Shown here in pieces: positions 15,071-23,313 of a DNA stretch of 64,000 bases; the stretch's first letter is position 1; each line of letters starts with the position of its first letter. This stretch comes from SVTX01 sp045653805 (GTDB taxonomy: Bacteria > Bacillota > Clostridia > Oscillospirales > CAG-272). The stretch is taken from assembly GCA_045653805.1 (NCBI GenBank), contig JAZOMF010000094.1, forward strand, positions 22,179-86,178, written 5' to 3'. The translations under genes and the position numbers were made by a program. Under the pieces are notes generated by a model that worked only from the letters and a program-made list of their open reading frames with translations, had not been told where the DNA came from and ran no database searches.

Positions 15071-15670
15071 ATGAGCGAAAAAAACAAAAATAATACTAAG
15101 GCTCTTCTGACAGATGAAGAGATCATTGCTCTTTACTGGGAAAGAAACGAGCAAGCCATAAAGGAGACCGATATAAAGTACGGAAGATATTTGTATACGA
15201 TCTCATATAATATTTTGCGCGATGATATGGATAGCGAGGAGTGCCTCAACGATACATATCTTGGTACGTGGAATTCTATCCCGCCGAAAAGACCTAATGC
15301 TTTTCAGGTGTTTTTGTCAAAGATCACGAGAAATTTCGCGCTGCAGAAATTCAGAATGCAGAATGCGGCCAAGCGTATTCCGTCGGAGCTTGTGATGTCT
15401 TTGAATGAGCTTGACGAGTGTATTGGCGATGGTAACACTGTGGAAGAGGAATATATGATAAGGACGATTGGCATCGTGTTGAATAAGTTCCTGCGCAAGC
15501 TTTCAAACAGAGATTCTTTTATTTTCGTTTGTCGCTATTATTACTCGGATTCGGTTGCAAGCATTGCCAAAATGCTTGGCACAAGTGATAACACTATATA
15601 TCGAAGACTTAAGGATATGCGAAGCAATCTGAAAACTGCGCTTGAAAAGGAAGGGTGCTATTATGAGTAA
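15071..15670 (+). CDS. Sigma-70 family RNA polymerase sigma factor
   Basis: A 199-aa ECF-like sigma factor. Region 2 spans about 20-95 (EQAIKETDIKYGRYLYTISYNIL, then DSEECLNDTYLGTWNSIPP, the core-binding and -10 helix). Region 4 spans about 140-190, with DSFIFVCRYYYSDSVASIAKMLGTSDNTIYRRL as the -35 helix-turn-helix in parts. There is no region 3. It overlaps the next gene by 8 nt as ATGAGTAA, so the two are translationally coupled, as typical for a sigma factor and its membrane-bound regulator. Confidence 0.9.
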   Translation: MSEKNKNNTKALLTDEEIIALYWERNEQAIKETDIKYGRYLYTISYNILRDDMDSEECLNDTYLGTWNSIPPKRPNAFQVFLSKITRNFALQKFRMQNAAKRIPSELVMSLNELDECIGDGNTVEEEYMIRTIGIVLNKFLRKLSNRDSFIFVCRYYYSDSVASIAKMLGTSDNTIYRRLKDMRSNLKTALEKEGCYYE

Positions 15671-17369
15671 AAGGGATGACTTTAAGATAGATATTATGTC
15701 GAGCATAGATGACGACATAATCGAAAAACATACCAAAAAGAGATTTATGCTGATGAATGGCAAGAACTCGGGCGGTGGCAAAAAAACTCTCGTTGCGATC
15801 ATAGCGTTTGCGGCTTGCTTTGCTCTGTTTGCATCGGTGCTGGTAATGCTGTTGCCAATAATTCCCTCGGGTCAGATTCCCGTGTATCAAGGAATGACGG
15901 TGTCGAATGAGGCTCCTGCTGTAACGGTTCAAACGTATCACCCCCCGATTTCCGTGCTCTCTATGACCTCAAAAAAACCTCCCGAACCGGACAAACCGGG
16001 CAAACCTACTCCGCCTTCGCCCGATAATATTCCCGTTGTTGAGGGTAGCGACCGTGCGCTTTACTACGCAAGGTCGATGGAGGACATATATATAACCGTC
16101 CACATAACAAACCCCGATCAGTTTGAGATACTTTCATTTACGCTTAATGGAGTAAAATATCAGTCCTATATGTTTGAGCCCGGCTCGGATTCCGAGACCC
16201 TGATCCTCAAGGTCAACGTAGGTGATGCCGAGGACTTTGCCGAATATACTATCGACGCTATAAAATACGTCGACGGTACCGAGATAAAGGACGTTATTAT
16301 GAACGGTGAGAAAACGGTCAAGGTGGCGATCTATCCCGAGGAACAGCCGACCGCGGAGATCAGCGACATTGTTTGCAATCCCTTTGACGCGTCGCTTACC
16401 GTAAATGTTACTGACCCGCTTTCGCTTATTAAGGATAGTGAGGGTTCCGTTAGCGCTCTGTTATACGATGGCGAGGAAATAATAAGAAAGCAATCGCTGA
16501 GCGTAGGAGAGGCAACGCATCTTGTGTATGACGATCTTGATATGGGAAAGAGCTACGTTTTGCGGATCGTGGCGTATTACGATGCGATCGACGGCGAAGG
16601 ATTTTCTGCTCATATTCTTCAAGAGATCACCGTTGAAACGAAGAAATTCGTGGATATTGTCAACGTTCGTTGGTCGTATGGTGACCTGTTATTTGAGGTT
16701 GCTGTTTTGGACGAATACGGAGTAAGTGTGGAAAAAACAGAGCTTATTTTGGACGGCGGTATAGTTATATCTGTTGGTGATGGTCTGATTCACGAGCTTA
16801 GGGGTCTGAACTGCGGAGTTGAGAAGATCATTGTTTCATATTCCTACGACGCGGAAGGCGATAGAGTGGATGCGGTTTTTGAAACGGAGCAAGCAATAGA
16901 GTTTGATAATTCTACTGGCCGTATTCTCGACAGAGTTCTGTCAAACGGCGAGGTGAAAAAGGAGCATTATGGGGGCAGTGTTCAAATTTGGAATGAAACC
17001 ACAGGGAATTACGAGTATCATTACGGCGTAGACTATGCTCCCCTTGACGATGACGACAGGGTGTATGCCGCTGCCGCAGGCATAGTTACAGATGTTTACG
17101 AGGATGAAAAATACGGAACGACTGTCGTTGTTGCTCTCTTTTACAGTTCGTATTATCAGTCGATCTACTATCAGTGCCTTTCTGAGGTCACGGTAGAGAA
17201 GGGCGACGTCGTATTTAGCGGTGACGCTATTGCCAAAGTTGGCATAAGCGCACAAATGGAATGGAAGGATGGCCCCCACGTCCACGTCGCCATGAAAGTA
17301 ACGAATGAGGATTTCTATTTGGATCCCGAGGATTTTATGTATCCCGAGGGTTATAAGCGATATAAATAA
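15663..17369 (+). CDS. Membrane-anchored M23-like protein, probable partner of the sigma factor
   Basis: A 568-aa bitopic protein from MSKRDDF. About 40 cytoplasmic residues (including SSIDDDIIEKHTKKR) precede one helix (VAIIAFAACFALFASVLVML, about 42-62). Then comes a Pro-rich stalk (KKPPEPDKPGKPTPPSPDN), several beta-sandwich-like repeats (about 120-410), and a C-terminal LytM/M23 domain. In that domain YHYGVDYAP supplies the HxxxD pair and GPHVHVAM the HxH, so zinc ligands look intact. The upstream in-frame ATG at 15642 lacks a better ribosome site. Topology and coupling suggest an anti-sigma-like N-terminus with an extracytoplasmic wall-sensing or wall-cutting domain; this is inference. 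Confidence 0.8.
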   Translation: MSKRDDFKIDIMSSIDDDIIEKHTKKRFMLMNGKNSGGGKKTLVAIIAFAACFALFASVLVMLLPIIPSGQIPVYQGMTVSNEAPAVTVQTYHPPISVLSMTSKKPPEPDKPGKPTPPSPDNIPVVEGSDRALYYARSMEDIYITVHITNPDQFEILSFTLNGVKYQSYMFEPGSDSETLILKVNVGDAEDFAEYTIDAIKYVDGTEIKDVIMNGEKTVKVAIYPEEQPTAEISDIVCNPFDASLTVNVTDPLSLIKDSEGSVSALLYDGEEIIRKQSLSVGEATHLVYDDLDMGKSYVLRIVAYYDAIDGEGFSAHILQEITVETKKFVDIVNVRWSYGDLLFEVAVLDEYGVSVEKTELILDGGIVISVGDGLIHELRGLNCGVEKIIVSYSYDAEGDRVDAVFETEQAIEFDNSTGRILDRVLSNGEVKKEHYGGSVQIWNETTGNYEYHYGVDYAPLDDDDRVYAAAAGIVTDVYEDEKYGTTVVVALFYSSYYQSIYYQCLSEVTVEKGDVVFSGDAIAKVGISAQMEWKDGPHVHVAMKVTNEDFYLDPEDFMYPEGYKRYK

Positions 17370-17415
17370 TTGTCTGTCCGAAATGGGAGAGCTTCTTGAA
17401 GCCTCTCACTAAATA

Positions 17416-17454
17416 AAAAGGCGTCTCGCACTTTGATTGCGCGGCGCTTTTTTG
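17416..17454 (+). terminator. Terminator of the sigma factor operon
   Basis: An imperfect stem (AAAGGCGTC...CGCA / TGCG...GGCGCTTT) ends in TTTTTT about 50 nt after the M23 gene. Confidence 0.65.
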
Positions 17455-17494
17455 CGGTCGATTTGATTAAGCACTCGCAGATTTGTTTTCAGTT

Positions 17495-17640
17495 CTAAAA
17501 ACGGAAAATAAAAGTTATTAGACCTCGGCAATTGTCGCAATAAACAGGCAAAAATACCAAAAACGGAAAAATATTTCCAAAAACCTATTGACAAATCGTA
17601 TTTTGAGGTGTATAATAAGTCTGTAAATGCCAAAAACGGT
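17495..17640 (+). repeat. Three CCAAAAACGG words upstream of recA
   Basis: The words at 17495-17504 (CTAAAAACGG), 17557-17566 and 17631-17640 (both CCAAAAACGG) surround the recA promoter; the last lies about 15 nt after the predicted start. The 315-nt region between the operons otherwise holds the terminator and the promoter only. Confidence 0.45.
17588..17616 (+). promoter_or_regulatory. Consensus SigA promoter of recA-recX
   Basis: TTGACA (17588-17593), a 17-nt spacer and TATAAT (17611-17616). I see no Gram-positive LexA box (GAACNNNNGTTC) overlapping it. Confidence 0.9.
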
Positions 17641-17683
17641 ATAATTGATGATTTTTTAGATTTTATTTTAGGAGGAGTCAGAC

Positions 17684-18796
17684 ATGGCAGCAACTAAAAA
17701 AGCGGCACCCAAGGTGACTGAGATACAGGATAAGGAAGATAAGAAAAGAGCATTAAATACAGCTATGGCGCAGATCGAGCGCGAGTTTGGCGCAGGCGCT
17801 ATAATGAAGCTTGGCGAAAACACTCATATGGAGGTTCAGGCGGTATCCACAGGCTCGCTTTCTCTTGACTTGGCACTTGGTATCGGTGGCGTTCCGAGAG
17901 GTCGTATTATTGAGATCTTTGGTCCTGAGTCCTCGGGTAAGACTACCGTTGCACTTCATATAATTGCAGAGGTTCAGAAGGCAGGCGGTGAGGCTGCGTT
18001 TATCGACGCGGAGCATGCACTTGATCCCGTTTACGCAAAGGCGGTTGGCGTTGATATTGCTAATTTGCTTGTTTCCCAGCCCGATTGCGGTGAGGATGCA
18101 CTTTCTATTACCGAGTCCCTTGTTCGCTCCGGCGCTATCGACGTAGTTGTTGTGGACTCTGTTGCGGCTCTCGTTCCCAAGACCGAGATCGACGGCGATA
18201 TGGGTCAGTCCAGCGTGGGTGTTCAGGCTCGTCTTATGTCCCAGGCTATGAGAAAGCTGGCGGCTGTTATTTCCAAGAGTAACTGTATAGTAATTTTTAT
18301 CAACCAGCTTCGTGAGAAGGTTGGTGTTATTTACGGTAACCCCGAAACCACTACCGGTGGTCGTGCGCTTAAGTTCTACGCGTCGGTTAGAATCGACAGC
18401 AGAAAGACCGAGCAGCTCAAAAAAGGAACCGATATTTTCGGTAATAGAGTTAAGTGTAAGATAGTTAAGAATAAGGTTGCTCCTCCTTTCCGTGTTGCAG
18501 AGTTTGATATTTTGTATGGTAAGGGAATTTCTCGTATGGGCGAGATCCTTGACTTCGCTATTATGATGGATATTATCAAGAAGAGTGGTTCTTGGTTCTC
18601 CTATGATGGCAATCGTTTGGCACAGGGTAAGGACAATGTTAAGAGACTTCTTGAGGACAATCCCGAGTTTGCCGCAGAGATCGAGGCAAAGGTAAGAGAG
18701 CTGAGCATGGGCGGCTCTATCCTCAACGAGGAGGATTTTGAGCTTGAGGATGACGATGACGATTTCGACATCCGTACCGTAGAGAGCGATGAGTAA
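17684..18796 (+). CDS. recA: Recombinase RecA
   Basis: A 370-aa ATP-dependent strand-exchange protein for homologous recombination and the SOS response. Walker A is GPESSGKTT (about 85-93); the VVVDSVAALVPK strand (about 160-171) is Walker B; loop L2 follows in FINQLREKVGVIYGNPETTTGGRALKF, read in parts; the C-terminal domain ends in an acidic tail (EDDDDDFD). A Lys-rich N-terminal extension of about 20 residues precedes the usual KKRALNTAMAQIE. GGAGG precedes the ATG. It overlaps recX by 8 nt. Confidence 0.98.
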   Translation: MAATKKAAPKVTEIQDKEDKKRALNTAMAQIEREFGAGAIMKLGENTHMEVQAVSTGSLSLDLALGIGGVPRGRIIEIFGPESSGKTTVALHIIAEVQKAGGEAAFIDAEHALDPVYAKAVGVDIANLLVSQPDCGEDALSITESLVRSGAIDVVVVDSVAALVPKTEIDGDMGQSSVGVQARLMSQAMRKLAAVISKSNCIVIFINQLREKVGVIYGNPETTTGGRALKFYASVRIDSRKTEQLKKGTDIFGNRVKCKIVKNKVAPPFRVAEFDILYGKGISRMGEILDFAIMMDIIKKSGSWFSYDGNRLAQGKDNVKRLLEDNPEFAAEIEAKVRELSMGGSILNEEDFELEDDDDDFDIRTVESDE

Positions 18797-19514
18797 TAAG
18801 GTCGGCTTTGGCAGAGACATAAACGAGTTTTTGCGCGAAATTGGGCAGGATATGCCGTGTGACAGGGAAGAAAACACCCTCGTCACATTTCGCTCAAGAA
18901 TTACATCAATATCTCCATCAGGAAGCGAAAAGGTGACCGTTAGGGTGACGGTAGCAAACCCTTCGGGAAATGAAAAGGTTGAATTTTCTATTATGAAGGT
19001 ACATTCGGAGCGACTTGAGCTTTCGATTGGCGAAATAGACGAGGAGATGCTCCCCGAGCTTGAATATTACGCCGAGGTAGCGCGCGCGTATAGCTCGGCT
19101 TGCTCCTCCTTCGCTTTTTCACCGTCGCCCTTGAAGGCGCTTTTGAAAAAGCTCGTGCAAAAAGGTTTTGAACGCGACGTAGCAACCGACGCGATCGAGG
19201 TTTTGGATAATAGCGGTGCTATCAACGAGCATGAGATGGCTACTCGCAGAGCGCAACTGCTCAGCGAAAAGCCTTGGGGCAGAAGCAGGATTTTGATGAA
19301 ACTCCGTGAGGATGGCTTTGATGATGGTGCTATCTTTTGTGCTATGAGTGCGCTGGATGAGGTGGATTTTGCCTCAAATTGCGCCGAACTTATCCGCAAA
19401 AGGTTTGGAACAATTCCCAAAGAGCGTCAAGAGCTGGACAAAATGTATGCGTCATTATCTCGGATGGGATTTTCCTCGTCGGATATAAGGGCGGCTATGT
19501 CCCTTATGAAATAA
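18789..19514 (+). CDS. recX: Regulatory protein RecX
   Basis: A 241-aa RecA modulator. After an N-terminal strand domain of about 80 residues come three-helix RecX repeats: LKALLKKLVQKGFERDVAT, then WGRSRILMKLREDGFDDGA, then the last one with LDKMYASLSRMGFSSSD. The start ATG lies within the end of recA (ATGAGTAA), so the amounts of RecA and RecX are coupled. A terminator follows. Confidence 0.9.
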   Translation: MSNKVGFGRDINEFLREIGQDMPCDREENTLVTFRSRITSISPSGSEKVTVRVTVANPSGNEKVEFSIMKVHSERLELSIGEIDEEMLPELEYYAEVARAYSSACSSFAFSPSPLKALLKKLVQKGFERDVATDAIEVLDNSGAINEHEMATRRAQLLSEKPWGRSRILMKLREDGFDDGAIFCAMSALDEVDFASNCAELIRKRFGTIPKERQELDKMYASLSRMGFSSSDIRAAMSLMK

Positions 19515-19522
19515 TAATTGAT

Positions 19523-19554
19523 AAAAGGTCTATCTCGTGTGAGGTAGACCTTTT
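19523..19554 (+). terminator. Terminator of recA-recX
   Basis: AAAAGGTCTATCTC / GAGGTAGACCTTTT with a short GTGT loop and one G-U pair, 9 nt after the recX stop. Confidence 0.85.
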
Positions 19555-19720
19555 ATGGTGTATAGGGGGGAACATTTAATTACATGCCGCATTTATTGTC
19601 GATATTTCGATTAATTTAAAAAATAACACACTAACTTTAATAATACGTTAATATATTGATGCTAAAATTGGTTATCATTATTTGAAATTTTATTTACCGT
19701 TAAACGGTTTGGGAGTAAAA

Positions 19721-20743
19721 ATGGAATTCGTTAGAAAGCTACCTCTTCCCATTGAAATCAGAGAAAAGCACCCTTTGAGCACTGAGTGGACGGCAAAGAA
19801 AAAGGAATTTGACGCATCTGTTGCACAGGTGTTTGATGGCAGCTCGGATAAGAAGCTACTCATCATCGGTCCTTGTTCTTCCGACAACGAGGATTCGGTT
19901 ATGGATTACGTAACCCGCCTTGCCAAGGTCAGTGAAAAGGTTTCGGATAAAATAATTATAATCCCCAGAGTTTATACCAACAAGCCAAGAACTACCGGCG
20001 ACGGGTACAAGGGCATGCTCCACCAGCCCGCCCGGGGGAAGAGCTGGGGTATGTTGGCGGGTATCGTTGCAATTGGTCAGCTTCATAAGAGAGTTATTGA
20101 GGAGACCGGAATGTTCACCGCAGACGAGATGCTTTATCCCGAAAACTACCAGTACCTTTATGATCTGCTCTCCTACGTTGCAGTTGGAGCAAGATCGGTA
20201 GAGAATCAGCAGCATCGCTTGGTTGCCAGTGGAATTGACGTCCCTGTTGGCATGAAGAATCCTACCGGTGGAGATATTTCTATAATGATGAACTCTATAA
20301 CCGCGGCTCAGCATGCTCACACCTTTCTCTTTAGGGGTTGGGAAGTAAAGTCCACTGGTAACCCCTTGTCTCACGCTATTCTTCGCGGATACGTCAACAA
20401 GCACGGCGAGTCTCTGCCTAACTATCACTACGAGGATATCGAGCATCTTTGCCGAGAATATGCAAAGAGAGACCTGCAGAATCCCGCACTAATAGTAGAC
20501 TGTAACCATGCAAACTCCGGCAAGAAATATAAGGAGCAGGTGAGAATTGCAAAGGAGGTGCTTCACTCCTGTAATTTTAATTCAGATATTTCTAATCTCT
20601 TCAAGGGATTTATGATCGAGAGCTACATCGAAGAAGGATGCCAGAAGATCGGAGAGGGTGTTTACGGAAAGTCTATAACCGACCCCTGCCTTGGCTGGGA
20701 GGATACCGAGCGATTTATCTACTATATGGCAGAAAAGCTTTAA
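19721..20743 (+). CDS. 3-deoxy-7-phosphoheptulonate synthase (DAHP synthase, AroG/F type)
   Basis: A 340-aa enzyme joining phosphoenolpyruvate and erythrose 4-phosphate, the first step of the shikimate pathway. LLIIGPCSSDNEDSVMDYV (about 46-64), IPRVYTNKPRTTGDGYKGM (about 80-99) and GARSVENQQHR (about 159-169) are signature blocks of the class I alpha enzymes, as are NPTGG and LIVDCNHANSGK. The start ATG at 19721 has GGGAG 6 nt upstream; an upstream TTG in frame is unlikely. It is monocistronic with its own terminator. No aromatic-amino-acid leader peptide was seen. Confidence 0.95.
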   Translation: MEFVRKLPLPIEIREKHPLSTEWTAKKKEFDASVAQVFDGSSDKKLLIIGPCSSDNEDSVMDYVTRLAKVSEKVSDKIIIIPRVYTNKPRTTGDGYKGMLHQPARGKSWGMLAGIVAIGQLHKRVIEETGMFTADEMLYPENYQYLYDLLSYVAVGARSVENQQHRLVASGIDVPVGMKNPTGGDISIMMNSITAAQHAHTFLFRGWEVKSTGNPLSHAILRGYVNKHGESLPNYHYEDIEHLCREYAKRDLQNPALIVDCNHANSGKKYKEQVRIAKEVLHSCNFNSDISNLFKGFMIESYIEEGCQKIGEGVYGKSITDPCLGWEDTERFIYYMAEKL

Positions 20744-20751
20744 TTTTATAT

Positions 20752-20785
20752 AAAAACACGCCGACGAGTCCGTCGGCGTGTTTTT
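20752..20785 (+). terminator. Terminator of the DAHP synthase gene
   Basis: AAAAACACGCCGACG / CGTCGGCGTGTTTTT, a 15-bp perfect stem with a 4-nt loop. Confidence 0.95.
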
Positions 20786-20790
20786 ATATA

Positions 20791-20822
20791 AAAATCTGCG
20801 ATTCCGAAGAGCCGCAGATTTA
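20791..20822 (-). terminator. Terminator of the 78-aa membrane protein gene
   Basis: AAATCTGCG / CGCAGATTT lies 5 nt after the minus-strand stop, with a T run on the minus strand (TTTTATATAAAAA side). Confidence 0.75.
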
Positions 20823-20826
20823 ACTA

Positions 20827-21063
20827 TTATTCTTCAAATTCAATGCGAACCTCTTCAACGTTTGCGAGGGTATCAAAACCGTCGTCGTAATCGTGGTTAG
20901 GCTTTTTAATTTTGGAATCTCTTATTTTTTTAATGATAACTACTGCCGCAATAATAGCAGCTTCGACCACTGCTACGGTAACCGCGGTAATAGCAATAAC
21001 CTTGCCGTAGTTGGGTTTTTCGCGAATGATGATCGGCTCAACGTCTTTAATGAAATCAGACAT
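20827..21063 (-). CDS. Small single-pass membrane protein, unknown function
   Basis: A 78-aa protein: about 20 soluble residues, one helix (VIAITAVTVAVVEAAIIAAVVII, residues 22-44, read in parts), then a Lys-rich stop-transfer and an acidic cytoplasmic tail ending RIEFEE. The family was not recognised. It is a monocistronic gene with an AGGAGG ribosome site, convergent with the DAHP synthase gene. Confidence 0.75.
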   Translation of the reverse strand: MSDFIKDVEPIIIREKPNYGKVIAITAVTVAVVEAAIIAAVVIIKKIRDSKIKKPNHDYDDGFDTLANVEEVRIEFEE

Positions 21064-21278
21064 AGTATTTCCTCCTTATATGTATATGCGAAGTTTTTAT
21101 CTAAATATATTATAGCATTGGTTTTTTTGTCTGTCAAGATTGTTTTTTGTATGACGGTGGGGTAATTTGCAATTTTTAGGTTTTGGAAGAAAATTTATGA
21201 ATTTTTTATAAAATCTATTTTCAAAATCGCAAAAATCTGCTATACTATTAGATAGTATATTTAGGGAGGGGGATTAGT

Positions 21279-22085
21279 GTGACAGCAAATGAGATTCGCA
21301 ATAAATTAAAGTCGTGCGGTATTGAGAATTATGTTCTTGAAACCGAAATACTTATTGAAGAACTTTGCGACGACTTCTCCGAGGAGACAGACTATTCGTC
21401 CGAGGTGCTTGCAGTTGCGGTTGAAAAGCGTTGCGCGCGTTACCCCTTGCAGTATATCATTGGCAAATGGTGGCTTGCAAGATGCGAGTTTTTCGTAGAT
21501 GAAAGCACTCTTGTTCCTAGACCCGACACCGAAACAATAGTAGAGCTGGCGGTAAAGCACCTGCCGGAAAACGCCCATTTTGCAGACCTTTGCACGGGTA
21601 GCGGATGTATTGCAATATCTATTCTTGACCTGCGCCCCGACACGGTAGCAGATGCATATGAGCTTTACCCCAAGACCCTTGAAATGGCGAAGAAGAACGC
21701 CGCGCACAACAAGGTGGAGAGGAGATTTACTCCTTTCTTGGGAGACGTTTTGCAAAAGGAGACCTTGGGCGAGAGAAAATATTCCGCAATAATCTCAAAC
21801 CCTCCGTATATTCGCACTGAAGTGATAGAAACCCTTGAAATTGAAGCTAAGACCGAGCCCCGCGCGGCGCTTGACGGCGGAGATGACGGACTTATATTCT
21901 ATCGCGAAATAGTAAATAACTATGCCGAAAATCTTGAATACGGAGGTTTTTTCCTCTTCGAAATAGGCTTTGACCAAGCAGACGACCTTAGACGAATTGC
22001 CGACCTTGGAGGATTTGACTGCAAGATATTCAAGGACTTCGGCGGATGCGACAGAGCGGCTTTGCTTTGCAAAAAAGAGAATTGA
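21279..22085 (+). CDS. prmC: Peptide chain release factor N5-glutamine methyltransferase
   Basis: A 268-aa SAM-dependent enzyme that methylates the GGQ glutamine of release factors. PLQYIIGKWWLARCEF and VPRPDTETIVE are conserved N-terminal blocks, FADLCTGSGCIAIS (about 99-112) is the SAM motif I, and ISNPPYIRTEV (about 170-180) contains the catalytic NPPY. A GTG start with GGAGGGGG upstream is used. There is no prfA next to it, unlike many genomes. ddl follows 40 nt downstream, so they may be co-transcribed. Confidence 0.94.
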   Translation: MTANEIRNKLKSCGIENYVLETEILIEELCDDFSEETDYSSEVLAVAVEKRCARYPLQYIIGKWWLARCEFFVDESTLVPRPDTETIVELAVKHLPENAHFADLCTGSGCIAISILDLRPDTVADAYELYPKTLEMAKKNAAHNKVERRFTPFLGDVLQKETLGERKYSAIISNPPYIRTEVIETLEIEAKTEPRAALDGGDDGLIFYREIVNNYAENLEYGGFFLFEIGFDQADDLRRIADLGGFDCKIFKDFGGCDRAALLCKKEN

Positions 22086-22125
22086 CCTGCATATATTGGT
22101 AAAAAACACAAACGGAGAAAAATAG

Positions 22126-23160
22126 ATGAACATAGCAGTTTTGGCGGGCGGGTATTCCCCCGAAAGAGACGTATCCCTAACTTCCGGCTCACTTATTGCC
22201 AACGCCCTCATTGGTGAAGGACATAGCGTGTGCTTAGCAGACGTTTACCTTGGCATCAAGGACGAGGATCTTAATGAAAAGACACCCTTTAACCGTGAGC
22301 TGAAGCCAGTCTATAAGGTTGAGCACAACGTTCCCGACCTTGCAGCTCTCAAAGAGCAGAGCGGCAACGGTGAGGCGCTCATCGGCCGCGGAATAATCGA
22401 GCTTTGCCGCGCGGCAGATGTTGTTTTCTTGGCGCTCCACGGCGCTATGGGCGAAAACGGTCAGCTTCAGGCAACTCTTGATAACTACGGCATCAAATAT
22501 ACTGGCTCAGGCTACGTCGGCAGCCTTTTAGCGATGGATAAGGATATTTCCAAGAAGATGTTCGTGGGCGCGGGCGTGAGAACTCCAAAGTGGCTCTATT
22601 TTAAGGCGCAGGATGGCGATATTGCTCTCATTGAGGAGAAGATCGGATATCCTTGTGTTGTTAAGCCATGTTCATGCGGCTCCAGTGTTGGAATTTCCAT
22701 TGTTGACGACAGAGCGGGACTTGAAATTGCCCTTGCAGAGGCAGAGAAATACGAGGATAGCATTCTCGTTGAGAAAAAGATAGATGGAAGAGAGCTTACC
22801 GTGGGTATCCTTGACGGCGAGGTACTTCCTGCTATTGAGATAATCCCCACCGAGGGCTTCTACGATTATAAAAACAAGTATCAGGCGGGAAAGACCATTG
22901 AGATCTGCCCCGCGCCTATCTCGGATGAGATAAAATCTGCCCTTGAAGAGCAGACTCGCAAAGCATTTGAGGCGCTTCGTCTCTCGGGATATTCGAGATT
23001 TGACTACATAGTAGACGTAAATGGCGACCCTTGGTGTCTTGAAGCAAACACACTCCCCGGAATGACCCCCACAAGTCTCCTGCCCCAGATGGCTCAGGCT
23101 ACGGGTATGACATACGGTGCTCTTTGCTCAAAGATAGTTGAATTAGCATTGAAAAAGTAA
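22126..23160 (+). CDS. ddl: D-alanine--D-alanine ligase
   Basis: A 344-aa ATP-grasp enzyme that makes the D-Ala-D-Ala end of peptidoglycan precursors. LAGGYSPERDVSLTSG at the N-terminus is the first signature, VVFLALHGAMGENGQLQ (about 104-120) the second. The ATP-grasp core follows with YPCVVKPCSCGSSVGI, and the Mg-binding end is CLEANTLPGMTPTSLLP (about 305-321). The YKNKYQAGKT loop is at about 245. There is no visible terminator before the next promoter. Confidence 0.96.
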   Translation: MNIAVLAGGYSPERDVSLTSGSLIANALIGEGHSVCLADVYLGIKDEDLNEKTPFNRELKPVYKVEHNVPDLAALKEQSGNGEALIGRGIIELCRAADVVFLALHGAMGENGQLQATLDNYGIKYTGSGYVGSLLAMDKDISKKMFVGAGVRTPKWLYFKAQDGDIALIEEKIGYPCVVKPCSCGSSVGISIVDDRAGLEIALAEAEKYEDSILVEKKIDGRELTVGILDGEVLPAIEIIPTEGFYDYKNKYQAGKTIEICPAPISDEIKSALEEQTRKAFEALRLSGYSRFDYIVDVNGDPWCLEANTLPGMTPTSLLPQMAQATGMTYGALCSKIVELALKK

Positions 23161-23211
23161 AATTACGCGGTTTAGTCGGTTGAATTTTTGTGTTTGAATG
23201 CATAAAAGTCA

Positions 23212-23240
23212 TTGACAAAGACCGCGTTTTATTATATAAT
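23212..23240 (+). promoter_or_regulatory. Consensus SigA promoter of the glycoside hydrolase-like gene
   Basis: TTGACA (23212-23217), a 17-nt spacer and TATAAT (23235-23240). The start would be near 23247, which excludes the ATG at 23248 and supports 23314. Confidence 0.9.
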
Positions 23241-23313
23241 TAATTGAATGGCAAATTTCGGAAAAACTTTGCCCTTAAAGGAAAAACAACCCCGAGAAAA
23301 GGAGTTTGAAATT

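Noticed and set aside
17461..17683. LexA/SOS operator upstream of recA
   Set aside because: No GAAC-N4-GTTC palindrome could be found in the region.
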